NCBI GenBank assembly: GCA_964518335.1
Contig: CAZFDT010000030.1
Location: forward strand, 1 to 58,740
Direction: 5' to 3'
Source of the DNA: CAZFDT01 sp964518335
GTDB lineage: Bacteria; Planctomycetota; Phycisphaerae; Phycisphaerales; Phycisphaeraceae
DNA: 58,740 nucleotides
The translations under genes were made by a program, and so were the position numbers. Under the pieces are notes generated by a model. It worked only from the letters and a program-made list of their open reading frames with translations. It ran no database searches and was not told where the DNA came from. This document shows, in pieces, positions 26,937-35,026 of this stretch (position 1 is the first letter of the stretch; each line of letters starts with the position of its first letter).

Positions 26937-27707
26937 TCACCTGCGGTCCCATTGGTTGGGCAGAGAGGTGAAGCGGATATCACCGAGCAAGTCCGGGTCG
27001 TCGTACATGCCATGCCACAGTCCCTTGGTCCCCGGCGTCCGGGCTGTCACGATACTGCCGTGGCCGTCGGCCCAGAGCACATTGCTGCTGCTGCCGTGCC
27101 GGGTGAACGCCACGCCGCCGCCGTCGTCTGGATGGGCGTAGGCGACGAACCAGCCGCCCGGATTGCTGTTGTTGACGCCGAGCTTGCTGTCCACGAGCAC
27201 CGCCATGGCCGACGGCCTGGCGATCGTCTCCAGCCGCGCCGGTCGGAGGAGGTCTTCACCGCCCCAGCCGGGGTAGAACGGCAAGCCGAAGCCCATGCCG
27301 TTGGGCCAATTCACCCCGCCGAGGCAGCCATGGTTGTACCCATAGCTGATGCTCCCGCCGGGATTGGCTTTCTTCGTGTTGGGATCGTTGGGACACCACA
27401 GCGGCCACGACATGGCCCGGCCGGCGTTGCGCTCCTGCATCACCACCACGTACCACGGCGAGGTGCTGCTCCAGTTGGGATCGGTCATGTCCCGGTAGCG
27501 TGCCGGGAACACCGACTTGTTGTCCGACAGGAACGCCCCGAACGCCACGCCCATCTGCCGCTGATTGCTGGCACAAGTTGTCGTCCTGGCGGTGTCGCGC
27601 GCTTGCTGCAGCGCGGGCAAGAGCAGCGCGATCAGCAGCGCGATGATCGAAATCACCACGAGCAGCTCGATGAGCGTGAAAGCATGTCGCGCGTGAACGT
27701 TCTTCAT
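26937..27707 (-). CDS. Type II pseudopilin-like protein (prepilin N-terminal, H-X9-DG end)
   Basis: A 256-residue protein starting MKNVHARHAFTLIELLVVIS, so the leader has only 8 or 9 residues before the processed Phe. The C-terminal region GSSSNVLWADGHGSIV is the planctomycete H-X9-DG motif. The middle has few cysteines and many aromatic residues (SWPLWCPND, YNHGCLGGVNWPNG). It is related to the next gene downstream, from which it is separated by at most 36 bases, and the two may assemble together. It follows the PEP-CTERM gene by 45 bases. Confidence 0.9.
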   Translation of the reverse strand: MKNVHARHAFTLIELLVVISIIALLIALLLPALQQARDTARTTTCASNQRQMGVAFGAFLSDNKSVFPARYRDMTDPNWSSTSPWYVVVMQERNAGRAMSWPLWCPNDPNTKKANPGGSISYGYNHGCLGGVNWPNGMGFGLPFYPGWGGEDLLRPARLETIARPSAMAVLVDSKLGVNNSNPGGWFVAYAHPDDGGGVAFTRHGSSSNVLWADGHGSIVTARTPGTKGLWHGMYDDPDLLGDIRFTSLPNQWDRR

Positions 27708-27752
27708 GCTTGCACCTGGCCATATCCCGCCATCCGTGCGGGGCCCGGAGCA

Positions 27753-28478
27753 TTACGCGCTCCGCCGACGGCGAATCAGGACGAGACCGGCCAACGTCAG
27801 CATCAGCGACGCCGGCTCGGGAATAACGGCCGTAGTGCCATTGAGTGTGACGTTGTCGAATCCCCAACGACTACCCGACGCGCCGCTGAGATCAGCGTAA
27901 GTGTAAACGCGGACCTCAATCGGACTGGCCAACTCCTGAAACTGCAGTCCCAACAGACTGATCGTCTTCGTGGCATATGCGCTGCCAGTGGCGGCAACAA
28001 CCGGTGCCTCCACAGGACTATCAAAGCCGTCGATGCTTGTTGCCACGTAGTAACTGATCGGACGCAAAGTATTGGCAACCGACAAATCGAAGGCGAGGCT
28101 GGTGAGGTTGACTTTGTAGCCATTTTCGGGAACAAGTGTGAACGACCAGTAGGCATTGTCGGTGAATGCCTGCTCCTGAGTCTTGGCAATGGGCTTGATG
28201 GCAAATTCAGGTGCAGGATTGCCGTTACCGGTATTGATGCCGTTATTGGTGCTGTTCCAGTTGCCGGTGCTTCCCAAGCCCGTCGCTGGCGTAAAAACCG
28301 TGGCGGTCGAGTTGGCGTCAAGATCTGCAGAGCTATACGTGGGCGAAGCCACCGTTCCAAAGTTGTACAGAGCGAGGATGTCGGCACTCGCACTCGTGTT
28401 TGCCAATGCACCGATAGATAGAGCGGCAAGCACCGCCAGGTACATCATGTTGCCTGAGTGTTTGGATCTGATCGCCAT
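27753..28478 (-). CDS. PEP-CTERM surface protein
   Basis: A 241-residue exported protein. A signal peptide (about residues 1-32, cut near ASA) leads into a beta-rich body and a C-terminal PEP-CTERM tail: IPEPASLMLTLAGLVLIR, ending in Arg residues. The tail is recognised by an exosortase, which anchors or releases the protein at the cell surface; no exosortase gene is in the window. The body (FAFDLSVANTL..., then GSRWGFDNVTLNGT) resembles jelly-roll domains frequent in these proteins. GGAGG lies 8 bases before the ATG. It is the third gene of the cluster that starts with the GntR/LacI regulator. Confidence 0.92.
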   Translation of the reverse strand: MAIRSKHSGNMMYLAVLAALSIGALANTSASADILALYNFGTVASPTYSSADLDANSTATVFTPATGLGSTGNWNSTNNGINTGNGNPAPEFAIKPIAKTQEQAFTDNAYWSFTLVPENGYKVNLTSLAFDLSVANTLRPISYYVATSIDGFDSPVEAPVVAATGSAYATKTISLLGLQFQELASPIEVRVYTYADLSGASGSRWGFDNVTLNGTTAVIPEPASLMLTLAGLVLIRRRRSA

Positions 28479-28542
28479 AGTTCAAACCTCCTTCAATGCC
28501 TTGTGGGGTATGTTCGATTGTCCATCGCCATGGTGTTCGACA

Positions 28543-29877
28543 TCATGCTCGGCGCCGCACGCCGATCAGCGCCAGCCCCGCCACCAGCAGCGCCATCGAC
28601 GCCGGCTCGGGGACGAGTGTGAGTACGCCCGTCGACGTGTCGAAGATCCAGCCGCCACCGGAGTAGGTGCCGTCCAGATTGTTCGTGAAGAGAGTCTCGC
28701 TGCCCAAGAGCTTGAGGCCGAAGGTCGCGCCGAAGGACTCCGTCAAGGTGCCCACGTTCACCAGCGACCAGGCTCCTTCGGTCTCGGTGAGAGCCGCGGG
28801 ATCGATGCGGAAGATGCCGTTGAACAGGACACTCCCGCCGCCCGTGAACCAGTTGCTAGCGCCGCCGTCCTGGAGGCGGAATCGCGACTCGCTGGACGCC
28901 AGGAGATTGAGCGTGCCGGCGACAGTGGTGTTGCCGGTGTAGGTGTTGGCGCCGCCCAGGATGAGCGTGCCCGCTCCTTCCTTGTCGAGCCCGACTGACG
29001 CGCCTCCGTCACCAATCGGTCCGCCGAAGGTGAGGGTGCTGGCCATGACATTGATGTCCTGCGAATTGGTGTTGCTGGTTCCCAGGGTGACGGCGCCGGT
29101 GCCCATGTTCAGGGGGTTGGACCCCGTGAAGTCAAATGTATTTCCAGAAACCGGAGATATGGTGATCGCGTTGTTGGTGGCAAGCGTCAGAGCGCCGCCA
29201 CTGACGTTATCGATCGGGTTCGTGTTGTTGGGTATGAGCAGTGGCCCCGTGCCCAAGGCTGTGGCGCTGCCGATATTCAGACGGATATTCGAGTTATTGA
29301 GGGAGAGTCCGCCCGAAAACGAGTTGTTTCCCGACAGCGTCAGGATGCCGGCAGAGCCGCTGATGTTCAACCGTTTTGAGCCGTCCGCTTCGGAAATGTC
29401 GCCGGAGATCGTCATCGACGTGCCAAGGACAATATTCCGCCCGATGTTGTTCGCTGTGCCCGACATCAAGATGTCCACGGAGATGGTGTTGGTGCCGGTG
29501 CCGGCGATCATCGGCTTGGACGTGCCGGTGCTGCCTCCGCTGGACTCAAGCTGCATCAAACCGTCGTTGTCAGCATCTGCGATCGTGTAACCCGTAGTGA
29601 GGCTGACCGCGTTGTAATTGCTCGTCAACCCAACAGCCCGCACCGTCCCCTCAACCTCCACGACCTCGCCAGCGACGGCGCTGAACAACGCGTTGTTGCC
29701 GTTCGTCCACGTGGCGGCGCTGGCGTCCCAGTTCATCGTGACGCCCGCGTCCCAGACGTTGCCGTTGACGCTGGCGTCGTCGTAGGTCTGGGCGACGGCC
29801 AAGGCGACAGAGGGCAAGAGCGCCGCCACGATCACCATCAGGGAAAGCTGCCGGTACGTGTGTTGTGAGCCAGTCAT
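28543..29877 (-). CDS. PEP-CTERM protein with autotransporter-type beta repeats
   Basis: A 444-residue exported protein. The signal peptide ends near ALAVA at about residue 28, the C-terminal tail VPEPASMALLVAGLALIG ends in Arg for exosortase sorting, and the middle is made of passenger-type beta-helix repeats. The clearest is KEGAGTLILGGANTYTGNTT, an autotransporter-associated (PATR) repeat, with further repeats such as GILTLSGNNSFSGGLSLNNS. Low-complexity Asn/Thr/Gly stretches suit a fibrous surface adhesin or a cover for polysaccharide. AAGGAGG precedes the ATG at 29877, so upstream in-frame starts are not needed. It is the first structural gene of the cluster, 91 bases after the regulator. 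Confidence 0.93.
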   Translation of the reverse strand: MTGSQHTYRQLSLMVIVAALLPSVALAVAQTYDDASVNGNVWDAGVTMNWDASAATWTNGNNALFSAVAGEVVEVEGTVRAVGLTSNYNAVSLTTGYTIADADNDGLMQLESSGGSTGTSKPMIAGTGTNTISVDILMSGTANNIGRNIVLGTSMTISGDISEADGSKRLNISGSAGILTLSGNNSFSGGLSLNNSNIRLNIGSATALGTGPLLIPNNTNPIDNVSGGALTLATNNAITISPVSGNTFDFTGSNPLNMGTGAVTLGTSNTNSQDINVMASTLTFGGPIGDGGASVGLDKEGAGTLILGGANTYTGNTTVAGTLNLLASSESRFRLQDGGASNWFTGGGSVLFNGIFRIDPAALTETEGAWSLVNVGTLTESFGATFGLKLLGSETLFTNNLDGTYSGGGWIFDTSTGVLTLVPEPASMALLVAGLALIGVRRRA

Positions 29878-29968
29878 GTTCGTGACCTCCTTAAATGTGC
29901 GAAACCGATGTTTCCAACATGCAGTGCGATCGTCTCGTCCAACTTGCCGGGCAAAGGCATGCCGGCCG

Positions 29969-31132
29969 TCACGCCGAGGTGACGATGCCGCGTCCAATCA
30001 CGTCCGAGTTGCCAACGGCCAAGGCGTCCTCCACCCTCACACTCTCGCGCACGCGCATCACCGGTTCGACGGTCTGCCGCCGGGCGGTCTGCTCGTGGGG
30101 GGCGAGCAGGCAGCGGAAGGCGACGTCGATCTCGCGGTCGGGCTGCGGGTCCACGGTGGTGATGGGCGGCGAGAGATAGTCTTCGTCGTTGTTGCCCATG
30201 CCGGTGGCGATGATCGCCAGGTCCTCGGGCACGCACTTGCCCGCCAGGCGCACGGCGCGGAGGGCGCCCTGCACGCCTCGGGCCGACTCGTACATCGCTG
30301 CAGTGGCCTGGCGCGTGGCCAGCAGTTGGGCGGTCAGCTCGCAGGCGGACTCGCGGCTGTCCTCGAACGGCCTCGTCTGGGCGGTGAGAACGACCAGGTC
30401 TCGCTGCCTTCGCCCGGCCTCGCGCATCGCCTGCCGCATGCCGCGCAGCAGCAGGTTCTGCCGCTCCGACACCGCCGGCTCGTGCTGCACAAACGCCAGA
30501 CGCTCGTGACCGGCCGCCAACAGATGCTGGCCCTTGAGATAGCCCGCACGATACCAGTCGGTCGTCACCGACCAGACCCGCTGGCCCAACGACACAAGGT
30601 CGCACGGCACCATGAGCACGACGGGCACGTTGAGGCTGTCGAAGAGCGCGATCTCCGAGCGGCTGACCGAGCCGGGGATCGGGATGACGATGACACCGCT
30701 GACGCGATGTCGGCCTTCGACCAGGTCGCACAGGCCCTCGTAGCTGGTGCCGGGGTTCATCTTGTACTCGAGCAGCCCCAGCCGCTGCTTGACGGTCAGT
30801 TCCTCGGCGTGATGCAGCCGCGCCCACGTGGCGTAGGAGAAGTAGTTGGGGTAGGCGAAGACGATGGTGTTGAGCCGGGTGGTGCCGGTCTGGTGGTCCC
30901 TCTGAACGGTGCGTTCGCGCGAGGCCAGGTAGGTGCCCTTGCGGGGGACGCGACGGACGTAGCCCTCCCACTCCAGTTCCTTGATGACGCCGTTGACGGT
31001 GAGGTAGGCCGCATCGAACTCCTGGGCCAAGGCGCGCACGGACGGCAGCCGGGACTCGAGTGGCCGGGTGCGGAGGCGCTCGATGAGCTTGGCTTTGATG
31101 CTCTGACGAAGATTGACGGCTGCCTCAGACAC
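29969..31132 (-). CDS. GntR-type DNA-binding, LacI-type sugar-binding regulator
   Basis: A 387-residue hybrid regulator. Residues 1-70 form a GntR winged helix (RLPSVRALAQEFDAAYLTVN, then GYVRRVPRKGTYLASR), and residues 88-370 a periplasmic-binding-protein fold as in LacI and AraR (VSGVIVIPIPGSVSR, PVVLMVPCDLVS, LLAAGHERLAFVQHE). This architecture is common in planctomycetes and usually responds to a sugar. The start is a GTG, with GGAGG three bases before it. Its promoter region carries a palindrome (31154-31164). The next four genes on the same strand are likely targets in the same transcript. Confidence 0.9.
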   Translation of the reverse strand: MSEAAVNLRQSIKAKLIERLRTRPLESRLPSVRALAQEFDAAYLTVNGVIKELEWEGYVRRVPRKGTYLASRERTVQRDHQTGTTRLNTIVFAYPNYFSYATWARLHHAEELTVKQRLGLLEYKMNPGTSYEGLCDLVEGRHRVSGVIVIPIPGSVSRSEIALFDSLNVPVVLMVPCDLVSLGQRVWSVTTDWYRAGYLKGQHLLAAGHERLAFVQHEPAVSERQNLLLRGMRQAMREAGRRQRDLVVLTAQTRPFEDSRESACELTAQLLATRQATAAMYESARGVQGALRAVRLAGKCVPEDLAIIATGMGNNDEDYLSPPITTVDPQPDREIDVAFRCLLAPHEQTARRQTVEPVMRVRESVRVEDALAVGNSDVIGRGIVTSA

Positions 31133-31153
31133 GATCCTCCTTCTGCGCGATAC

Positions 31154-31214
31154 AATAGACTATTATGACGTGACTGATATATAACAGTTTACCTCGTCCT
31201 GTCGGGCTGTCAAG
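31154..31214 (-). promoter_or_regulatory. Promoter and palindrome of the regulator/PEP-CTERM/pseudopilin cluster
   Basis: On the minus strand a -35 box TTGACA (31214-31209) and a -10 box TAAACT (31191-31186) are 17 bases apart. Downstream, AATAG-A-CTATT (31154-31164) is a perfect palindrome just before the GTG start, suitable as an autoregulatory operator. The remainder of the gap to 31348 shows nothing else. Confidence 0.65.
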
Positions 31215-31348
31215 AAGTATTGTTCGTCCATGACGACGCAGCCACGCCTTGGTGCGGGCGGCGCGCCTGCGAGAACACCGACCAGCCGCGAACGGGCTGG
31301 CGTGCGCCATAAAACGCTTGATATCAATACATTACGCTGCGACAACCG

Positions 31349-32992
31349 TCACTGTAGCGGGTCGATGTCGCGGGCTGGATGGTCGTCGAGATCAACGGCA
31401 TCACCCGCCTCGCGACCCGCGGCGGGCGATAGGGCGCCGGGCTTGAGCCATTCCTCCAGCAGCTTCTCCGCATCGCGCGGGGAAAGCTGGCGACCCTCGA
31501 TCTTCGTGGCGGCATCGACCGACAGGACCGCCAGCCGGGCCGTGGACTGATCGCTGATCAGGGCGGGAACGTACACCGGCACGTCGTGGGCTGTGGTCAC
31601 GATGTGCAATTGGCGTCGGGCAATGCGGTAGCGATCGGCCGCCTGAGTGCGGTCATCGACTTTGTAGCGGGCATTGTCCAGGATCGCCAGCCACAGGCCG
31701 TGCTCGCTGGCGTATTGGTGCTCAGTGGTTCCGTCCCGGTGCGTGATGGTGACGGGCTGATCGACGGGGAAGCGGGCCTCCCAGCCGTGGTCGAGTCCGT
31801 CGCCGACGATGGTCGTCTCGTCGCCGCGCCATCGCGCCATCTTATGAATGGAGACGAGGGTGTCGATGTAGCGTGCGCCCATACGGTGGCGAACGTCCAA
31901 AGTGGTGGTGGGCCGATTGTCGGCCAGGGTGGCGCGGACCTGTTCAAGTCGCTTGGCGTAAGCGGCGGCACGGGAGTCGAGGGAGGTCGGCGGCGTGACC
32001 GTCGCTGGCGAGGCCGCGGTGCGCCGCCACTGGCTTTCGCCGATCGCGCGGGCAAAGTCGTCGGGCGTGAGCGAGGCCCAGCGATACAGCGAAGGAAACG
32101 CGAACGCGGGCGAGTTGGACGACAACGAGGCCTTACGCCGAACGAGCACCGTTTGAACGGGCTCGTTGGGTTGCGGCGGCTGCCCGGCGGCGGGAACGAC
32201 TTGCTCGGGCACGGTGATGGTTGGCGCGTCCTCGACCAACAGGCGAGGGTTAAAGTAGGCGTATTGGTGGTTTTCACAGAAGAACGCCAGAAGCTTGATG
32301 TGATGCCACAACAGGTGGCGGATGCGCTCGACGCGCATGACGCCGCTCTGCATGGCGCGCTGCGTGATCTCACTGGCCTGAGCCGGCGAATCCAGCCAAT
32401 AGACGCCCTCGCGCTGATTGACGGCGGGCGTCGGATCGGTGCTCATCGCCTCGTCAATCATGGCGTCGGCCTGATAAACCAGCAGGTCGGGCGTGTCCGG
32501 CGGCACGTCGAAGTCCACCAGGTACGACCGGCCGTGCATCAGAAGCATGAGACTGGCCAGCGACTCCTCTTCGTAGGCGGCCAGGCGCGGCGTCGAGTCG
32601 AAAGTGCGCCGCTGCGACAGGAACTGGCGCGACACTTGGCGCAACGCCTCGCGGTCGCTGAAGTCGTCCACCGCCCACTCGTGCGTGCTCGATCGGTAGT
32701 GCAGATGCTTGAACCAGAACGTGACGCGCGCCTTGCGGCCGGGCAGATTGGCGTCGTCCACCTTGAGCAGGACGGTCATGCCCAGCGGGTCTTTGAACCG
32801 GCCCGGCGGCACGGGCGGGCGTGGGACCTGGTGCAGTGTGCCGCCATAGGACGCCGTGTCCTCGGTGGCGTACATGCTCCAGGCGTAATCGGATTGGATG
32901 AGGTAGTAGCGGGTGGCGGCGTGAGCGGGAAAGGACGAGACGCTGCAGTAGATCGCCGCCACCACGGACAGGAACGCCCATCGGAAGTTCAT
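31349..32992 (-). CDS. Exported protein of unknown function
   Basis: I do not recognise this 547-residue protein. It has a signal peptide (residues 1-25, cut after AHA) and no membrane helix after it. The mature part contains several Trp- and Tyr-rich segments (THEWAVDDFSDREALRQV, MARWRGDETTIVGDG) and a Pro-rich linker near 270-285. The last 40 residues are acidic and may be disordered. AAAGGAG precedes the ATG, eight bases upstream. It is adjacent to no related gene and stands alone between the regulator cluster and the HI0933-type flavoprotein. Confidence 0.78.
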   Translation of the reverse strand: MNFRWAFLSVVAAIYCSVSSFPAHAATRYYLIQSDYAWSMYATEDTASYGGTLHQVPRPPVPPGRFKDPLGMTVLLKVDDANLPGRKARVTFWFKHLHYRSSTHEWAVDDFSDREALRQVSRQFLSQRRTFDSTPRLAAYEEESLASLMLLMHGRSYLVDFDVPPDTPDLLVYQADAMIDEAMSTDPTPAVNQREGVYWLDSPAQASEITQRAMQSGVMRVERIRHLLWHHIKLLAFFCENHQYAYFNPRLLVEDAPTITVPEQVVPAAGQPPQPNEPVQTVLVRRKASLSSNSPAFAFPSLYRWASLTPDDFARAIGESQWRRTAASPATVTPPTSLDSRAAAYAKRLEQVRATLADNRPTTTLDVRHRMGARYIDTLVSIHKMARWRGDETTIVGDGLDHGWEARFPVDQPVTITHRDGTTEHQYASEHGLWLAILDNARYKVDDRTQAADRYRIARRQLHIVTTAHDVPVYVPALISDQSTARLAVLSVDAATKIEGRQLSPRDAEKLLEEWLKPGALSPAAGREAGDAVDLDDHPARDIDPLQ

Positions 32993-33094
32993 GACTGTCT
33001 CCTTTCAGAGGGAGCAACGCGCATGGGGGGCGGGCGATTGCAGGGTGTCATGCGACCGAACAAGGATTATGAGGTGACGGTCGCCAGCCACGAG

Positions 33095-34360
33095 TCAACA
33101 CGTGCCGTCGGATGCAAGGCTTTTGGCCGCGGCTTGGCCGGCGATGTGGGCGGTGGCGAACGCCCACTGGAAGTTGAAGCCGCCGATGCGGCCGTCACAG
33201 TCGAGCAGCTCGCCGATGATGTGCAGGTTGGGAACGAGGCGAGAGGCCATGGTGCGGTGGTCGATTTCAGACATGGGGACGCCGCCGGCAGTGACTTCGG
33301 CGTAGTTCCAGCCTCGGTCGCGGACGACGGGCAACTGCAACCCCGTCACCGCATGCACCAGAGCGCGGCGTGCGTCGCGCGGCAGCTCGGTCATGACGCA
33401 TGTGATGCGCAGGTGTTGCACCAGCGCCTCGGCGAGGCGGCGCGGCAGGCGGCCGGCGAGCACCGCGGCCACAGGCCGACGCGGCTCGCGCCTGGCGGAG
33501 TTGATCAGCCATCGCTCCATCTCCTCGAAAGACACCGGCAGCAGCGAACAGCGCAGTTCGACAGAGCGGCCCTGCGCGTGGGCCATCACCCAGAACCGGC
33601 TGGCGTCCATCACCACCGGGCCGCTCACGCCAAAGTGCGTCCACAGCAGGCTGCCCGCGCGGCGATCGATCAGCTTGCCATCGGAAAAGGTGGCCAGTTC
33701 CACATCGTGCGACACGCCGGCGATCCGGGCGTGGAAGAAAGCGTCGTCGAGCACGAGGGGCACGAGCGCGGGGTAAGTGGGCGTGACCGTGTGGCCCAGT
33801 CGCCGGAGGATGTCCCAGCCCGAGCCGTCGCTGCCGGTGCGGGGCAGGGAGCGGCCGCCGGTGGCGAAGATGAGGCGGGTGGCGGCCACATCGGTTCGCG
33901 GCGTCGTCACGGAAAAGCCGTGGACGGCTGCGGCGACGGCCGTGACGCGATGGCCCGTCAGCACCGTGACGCCAAGTTCACTGCAGCGATTGAGCAGAGC
34001 GTCCACGACGGTATGGGCGTCGTCGCTGACGGGAAAGAGCTTGCCGGTGTCTTCGCGTTTGAGGCCGACGCCCATCGACTCGAACCATCGGACGGTGGCG
34101 CGCTCGTCGAAGTGGCGGAGGATGTTGCGGACCACCGGGCGTGGGCCGTGGTAATCGTCGGGGGTGACGCGGTCGTGGGTGACGTTGCACCGGCCGCCGC
34201 CGGAGACGAGGATTTTCGCACCAATGCGCGGCGCCCCGTCGAGGACGACGATGCGCATCGCGGCGCCCGCATCGTGGGCCGCCTCCCCGGCGAAGATCGC
34301 CGCCGCCAGCCCAGCCGCCCCGCCACCGACGATCGCAATGTCCGCCTGTTCCTTTTCCAC
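33095..34360 (-). CDS. HI0933-family FAD-dependent oxidoreductase
   Basis: A 421-residue flavoprotein. The Rossmann loop ADIAIVGGGAAGLAAAIF begins at residue 6 and the family-defining motif GAKILVSGGGRCNVTHDR follows. Later motifs are FATGGRSLPRTGSDGSG, TLLWTHFGVSGPVVMD and the end GELLDCDGRIGGFNFQWAFA, which binds FAD. Its substrate is unknown; members are annotated as aminoacetone oxidase or BaiN-like reductases. The GTG at 34360 is chosen because GAGGA lies seven bases upstream; an ATG at 34414 would overlap the divergent nucleotidyltransferase gene. The minus-strand -10 TATTGT (34388-34383) overlaps the plus-strand -10 of the neighbour. Confidence 0.9.
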   Translation of the reverse strand: MEKEQADIAIVGGGAAGLAAAIFAGEAAHDAGAAMRIVVLDGAPRIGAKILVSGGGRCNVTHDRVTPDDYHGPRPVVRNILRHFDERATVRWFESMGVGLKREDTGKLFPVSDDAHTVVDALLNRCSELGVTVLTGHRVTAVAAAVHGFSVTTPRTDVAATRLIFATGGRSLPRTGSDGSGWDILRRLGHTVTPTYPALVPLVLDDAFFHARIAGVSHDVELATFSDGKLIDRRAGSLLWTHFGVSGPVVMDASRFWVMAHAQGRSVELRCSLLPVSFEEMERWLINSARREPRRPVAAVLAGRLPRRLAEALVQHLRITCVMTELPRDARRALVHAVTGLQLPVVRDRGWNYAEVTAGGVPMSEIDHRTMASRLVPNLHIIGELLDCDGRIGGFNFQWAFATAHIAGQAAAKSLASDGTC

Positions 34361-34381
34361 GGTGATTCCTCGAGGATCAGC

Positions 34382-34388
34382 TACAATA
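34382..34388. promoter_or_regulatory. Overlapping divergent -10 boxes
   Basis: On the plus strand TACAAT (34382-34387) ends six bases before the in-frame GTG at 34394. On the minus strand TATTGT (34388-34383) would serve the flavoprotein gene starting at 34360. The two promoters therefore compete for the same DNA. Confidence 0.5.
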
Positions 34389-34393
34389 GCAAC

Positions 34394-35020
34394 GTGACCG
34401 AACCCTTTGAGCAAAGCATGCGACGGGGTGGCTCACCCGCACTCATGCAGGCAGAGAGGTTCTTCATGCGTGAGGACGCGGTATTTCAGACTCTTCGATC
34501 GATCACGTCCCGGCTGGACAGCTTGGGCGTCGCATATGCTGTTGCGGGTGGGATGGCGTTGGTCGCCCACGGATACGACCGTACAACAGTGGGCGTTGAT
34601 ATTCTCGTGACCAGTGAGGGGCTGGAGCGGATCCACCGTGCGTTGGAGGGCTTGGGGTACGTCCCTGCTTTCACCGGCAGCAAGAACCTTCGGGACACGG
34701 ATACGGGCGTCCGCGTGGAGTTTCTCGTCGCCGGCCAATTCCCCGGCGACGGCAAGCCCAAACCGGTCGCGTTTCCACAGCCCGATGAACGCTCGATCAC
34801 GATCGACGGCATCCGCTATATCAACCTTCCTACCCTGTTCGAACTCAAGCTGGCGTCGGGCATGACCAACCCGGGCAGATTGAAAGACCTCAGTGACGTG
34901 CAGGAGTTGATCCGCACGTTGGAGATCAAGCGATCGTTCGTGGAAGCACTGCACGAGTACGTTCGCCCGACATTCCTGCAGCTTTGGGACGCGGTTCATC
35001 AGTCGCCGACGGACCTCTGA
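34394..35020 (+). CDS. Nucleotidyltransferase-like protein with altered active site
   Basis: A protein of 208 residues from the GTG at 34394, or 184 from an ATG at 34466 with GAGAGG six bases upstream. The core YAVAGGMALVAHGYDRTTVG, then VDILVT, is the DNA polymerase-beta-type motif GGxA...RxTxDxD seen in AbiEii- and MNT-like toxins. The first Asp of the DxD pair is Gly here (GVDILV), so catalysis may be lost or altered. Later conserved regions are RVEFLVAGQFPG and INLPTLFELKLASGM. I prefer the GTG because TACAAT lies exactly six bases before it, as in lspA. No HEPN or AbiEi-type partner is adjacent. Confidence 0.8.
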   Translation: MTEPFEQSMRRGGSPALMQAERFFMREDAVFQTLRSITSRLDSLGVAYAVAGGMALVAHGYDRTTVGVDILVTSEGLERIHRALEGLGYVPAFTGSKNLRDTDTGVRVEFLVAGQFPGDGKPKPVAFPQPDERSITIDGIRYINLPTLFELKLASGMTNPGRLKDLSDVQELIRTLEIKRSFVEALHEYVRPTFLQLWDAVHQSPTDL

Positions 35021-35026
35021 TCGATT

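Noticed and set aside
31586..35020. A 1144-codon open frame on the plus strand opposite two minus-strand genes
   Set aside because: Only its last part (from 34394) resembles a protein family. The rest is an antisense shadow of the exported protein and flavoprotein genes, as high GC keeps antisense frames open.
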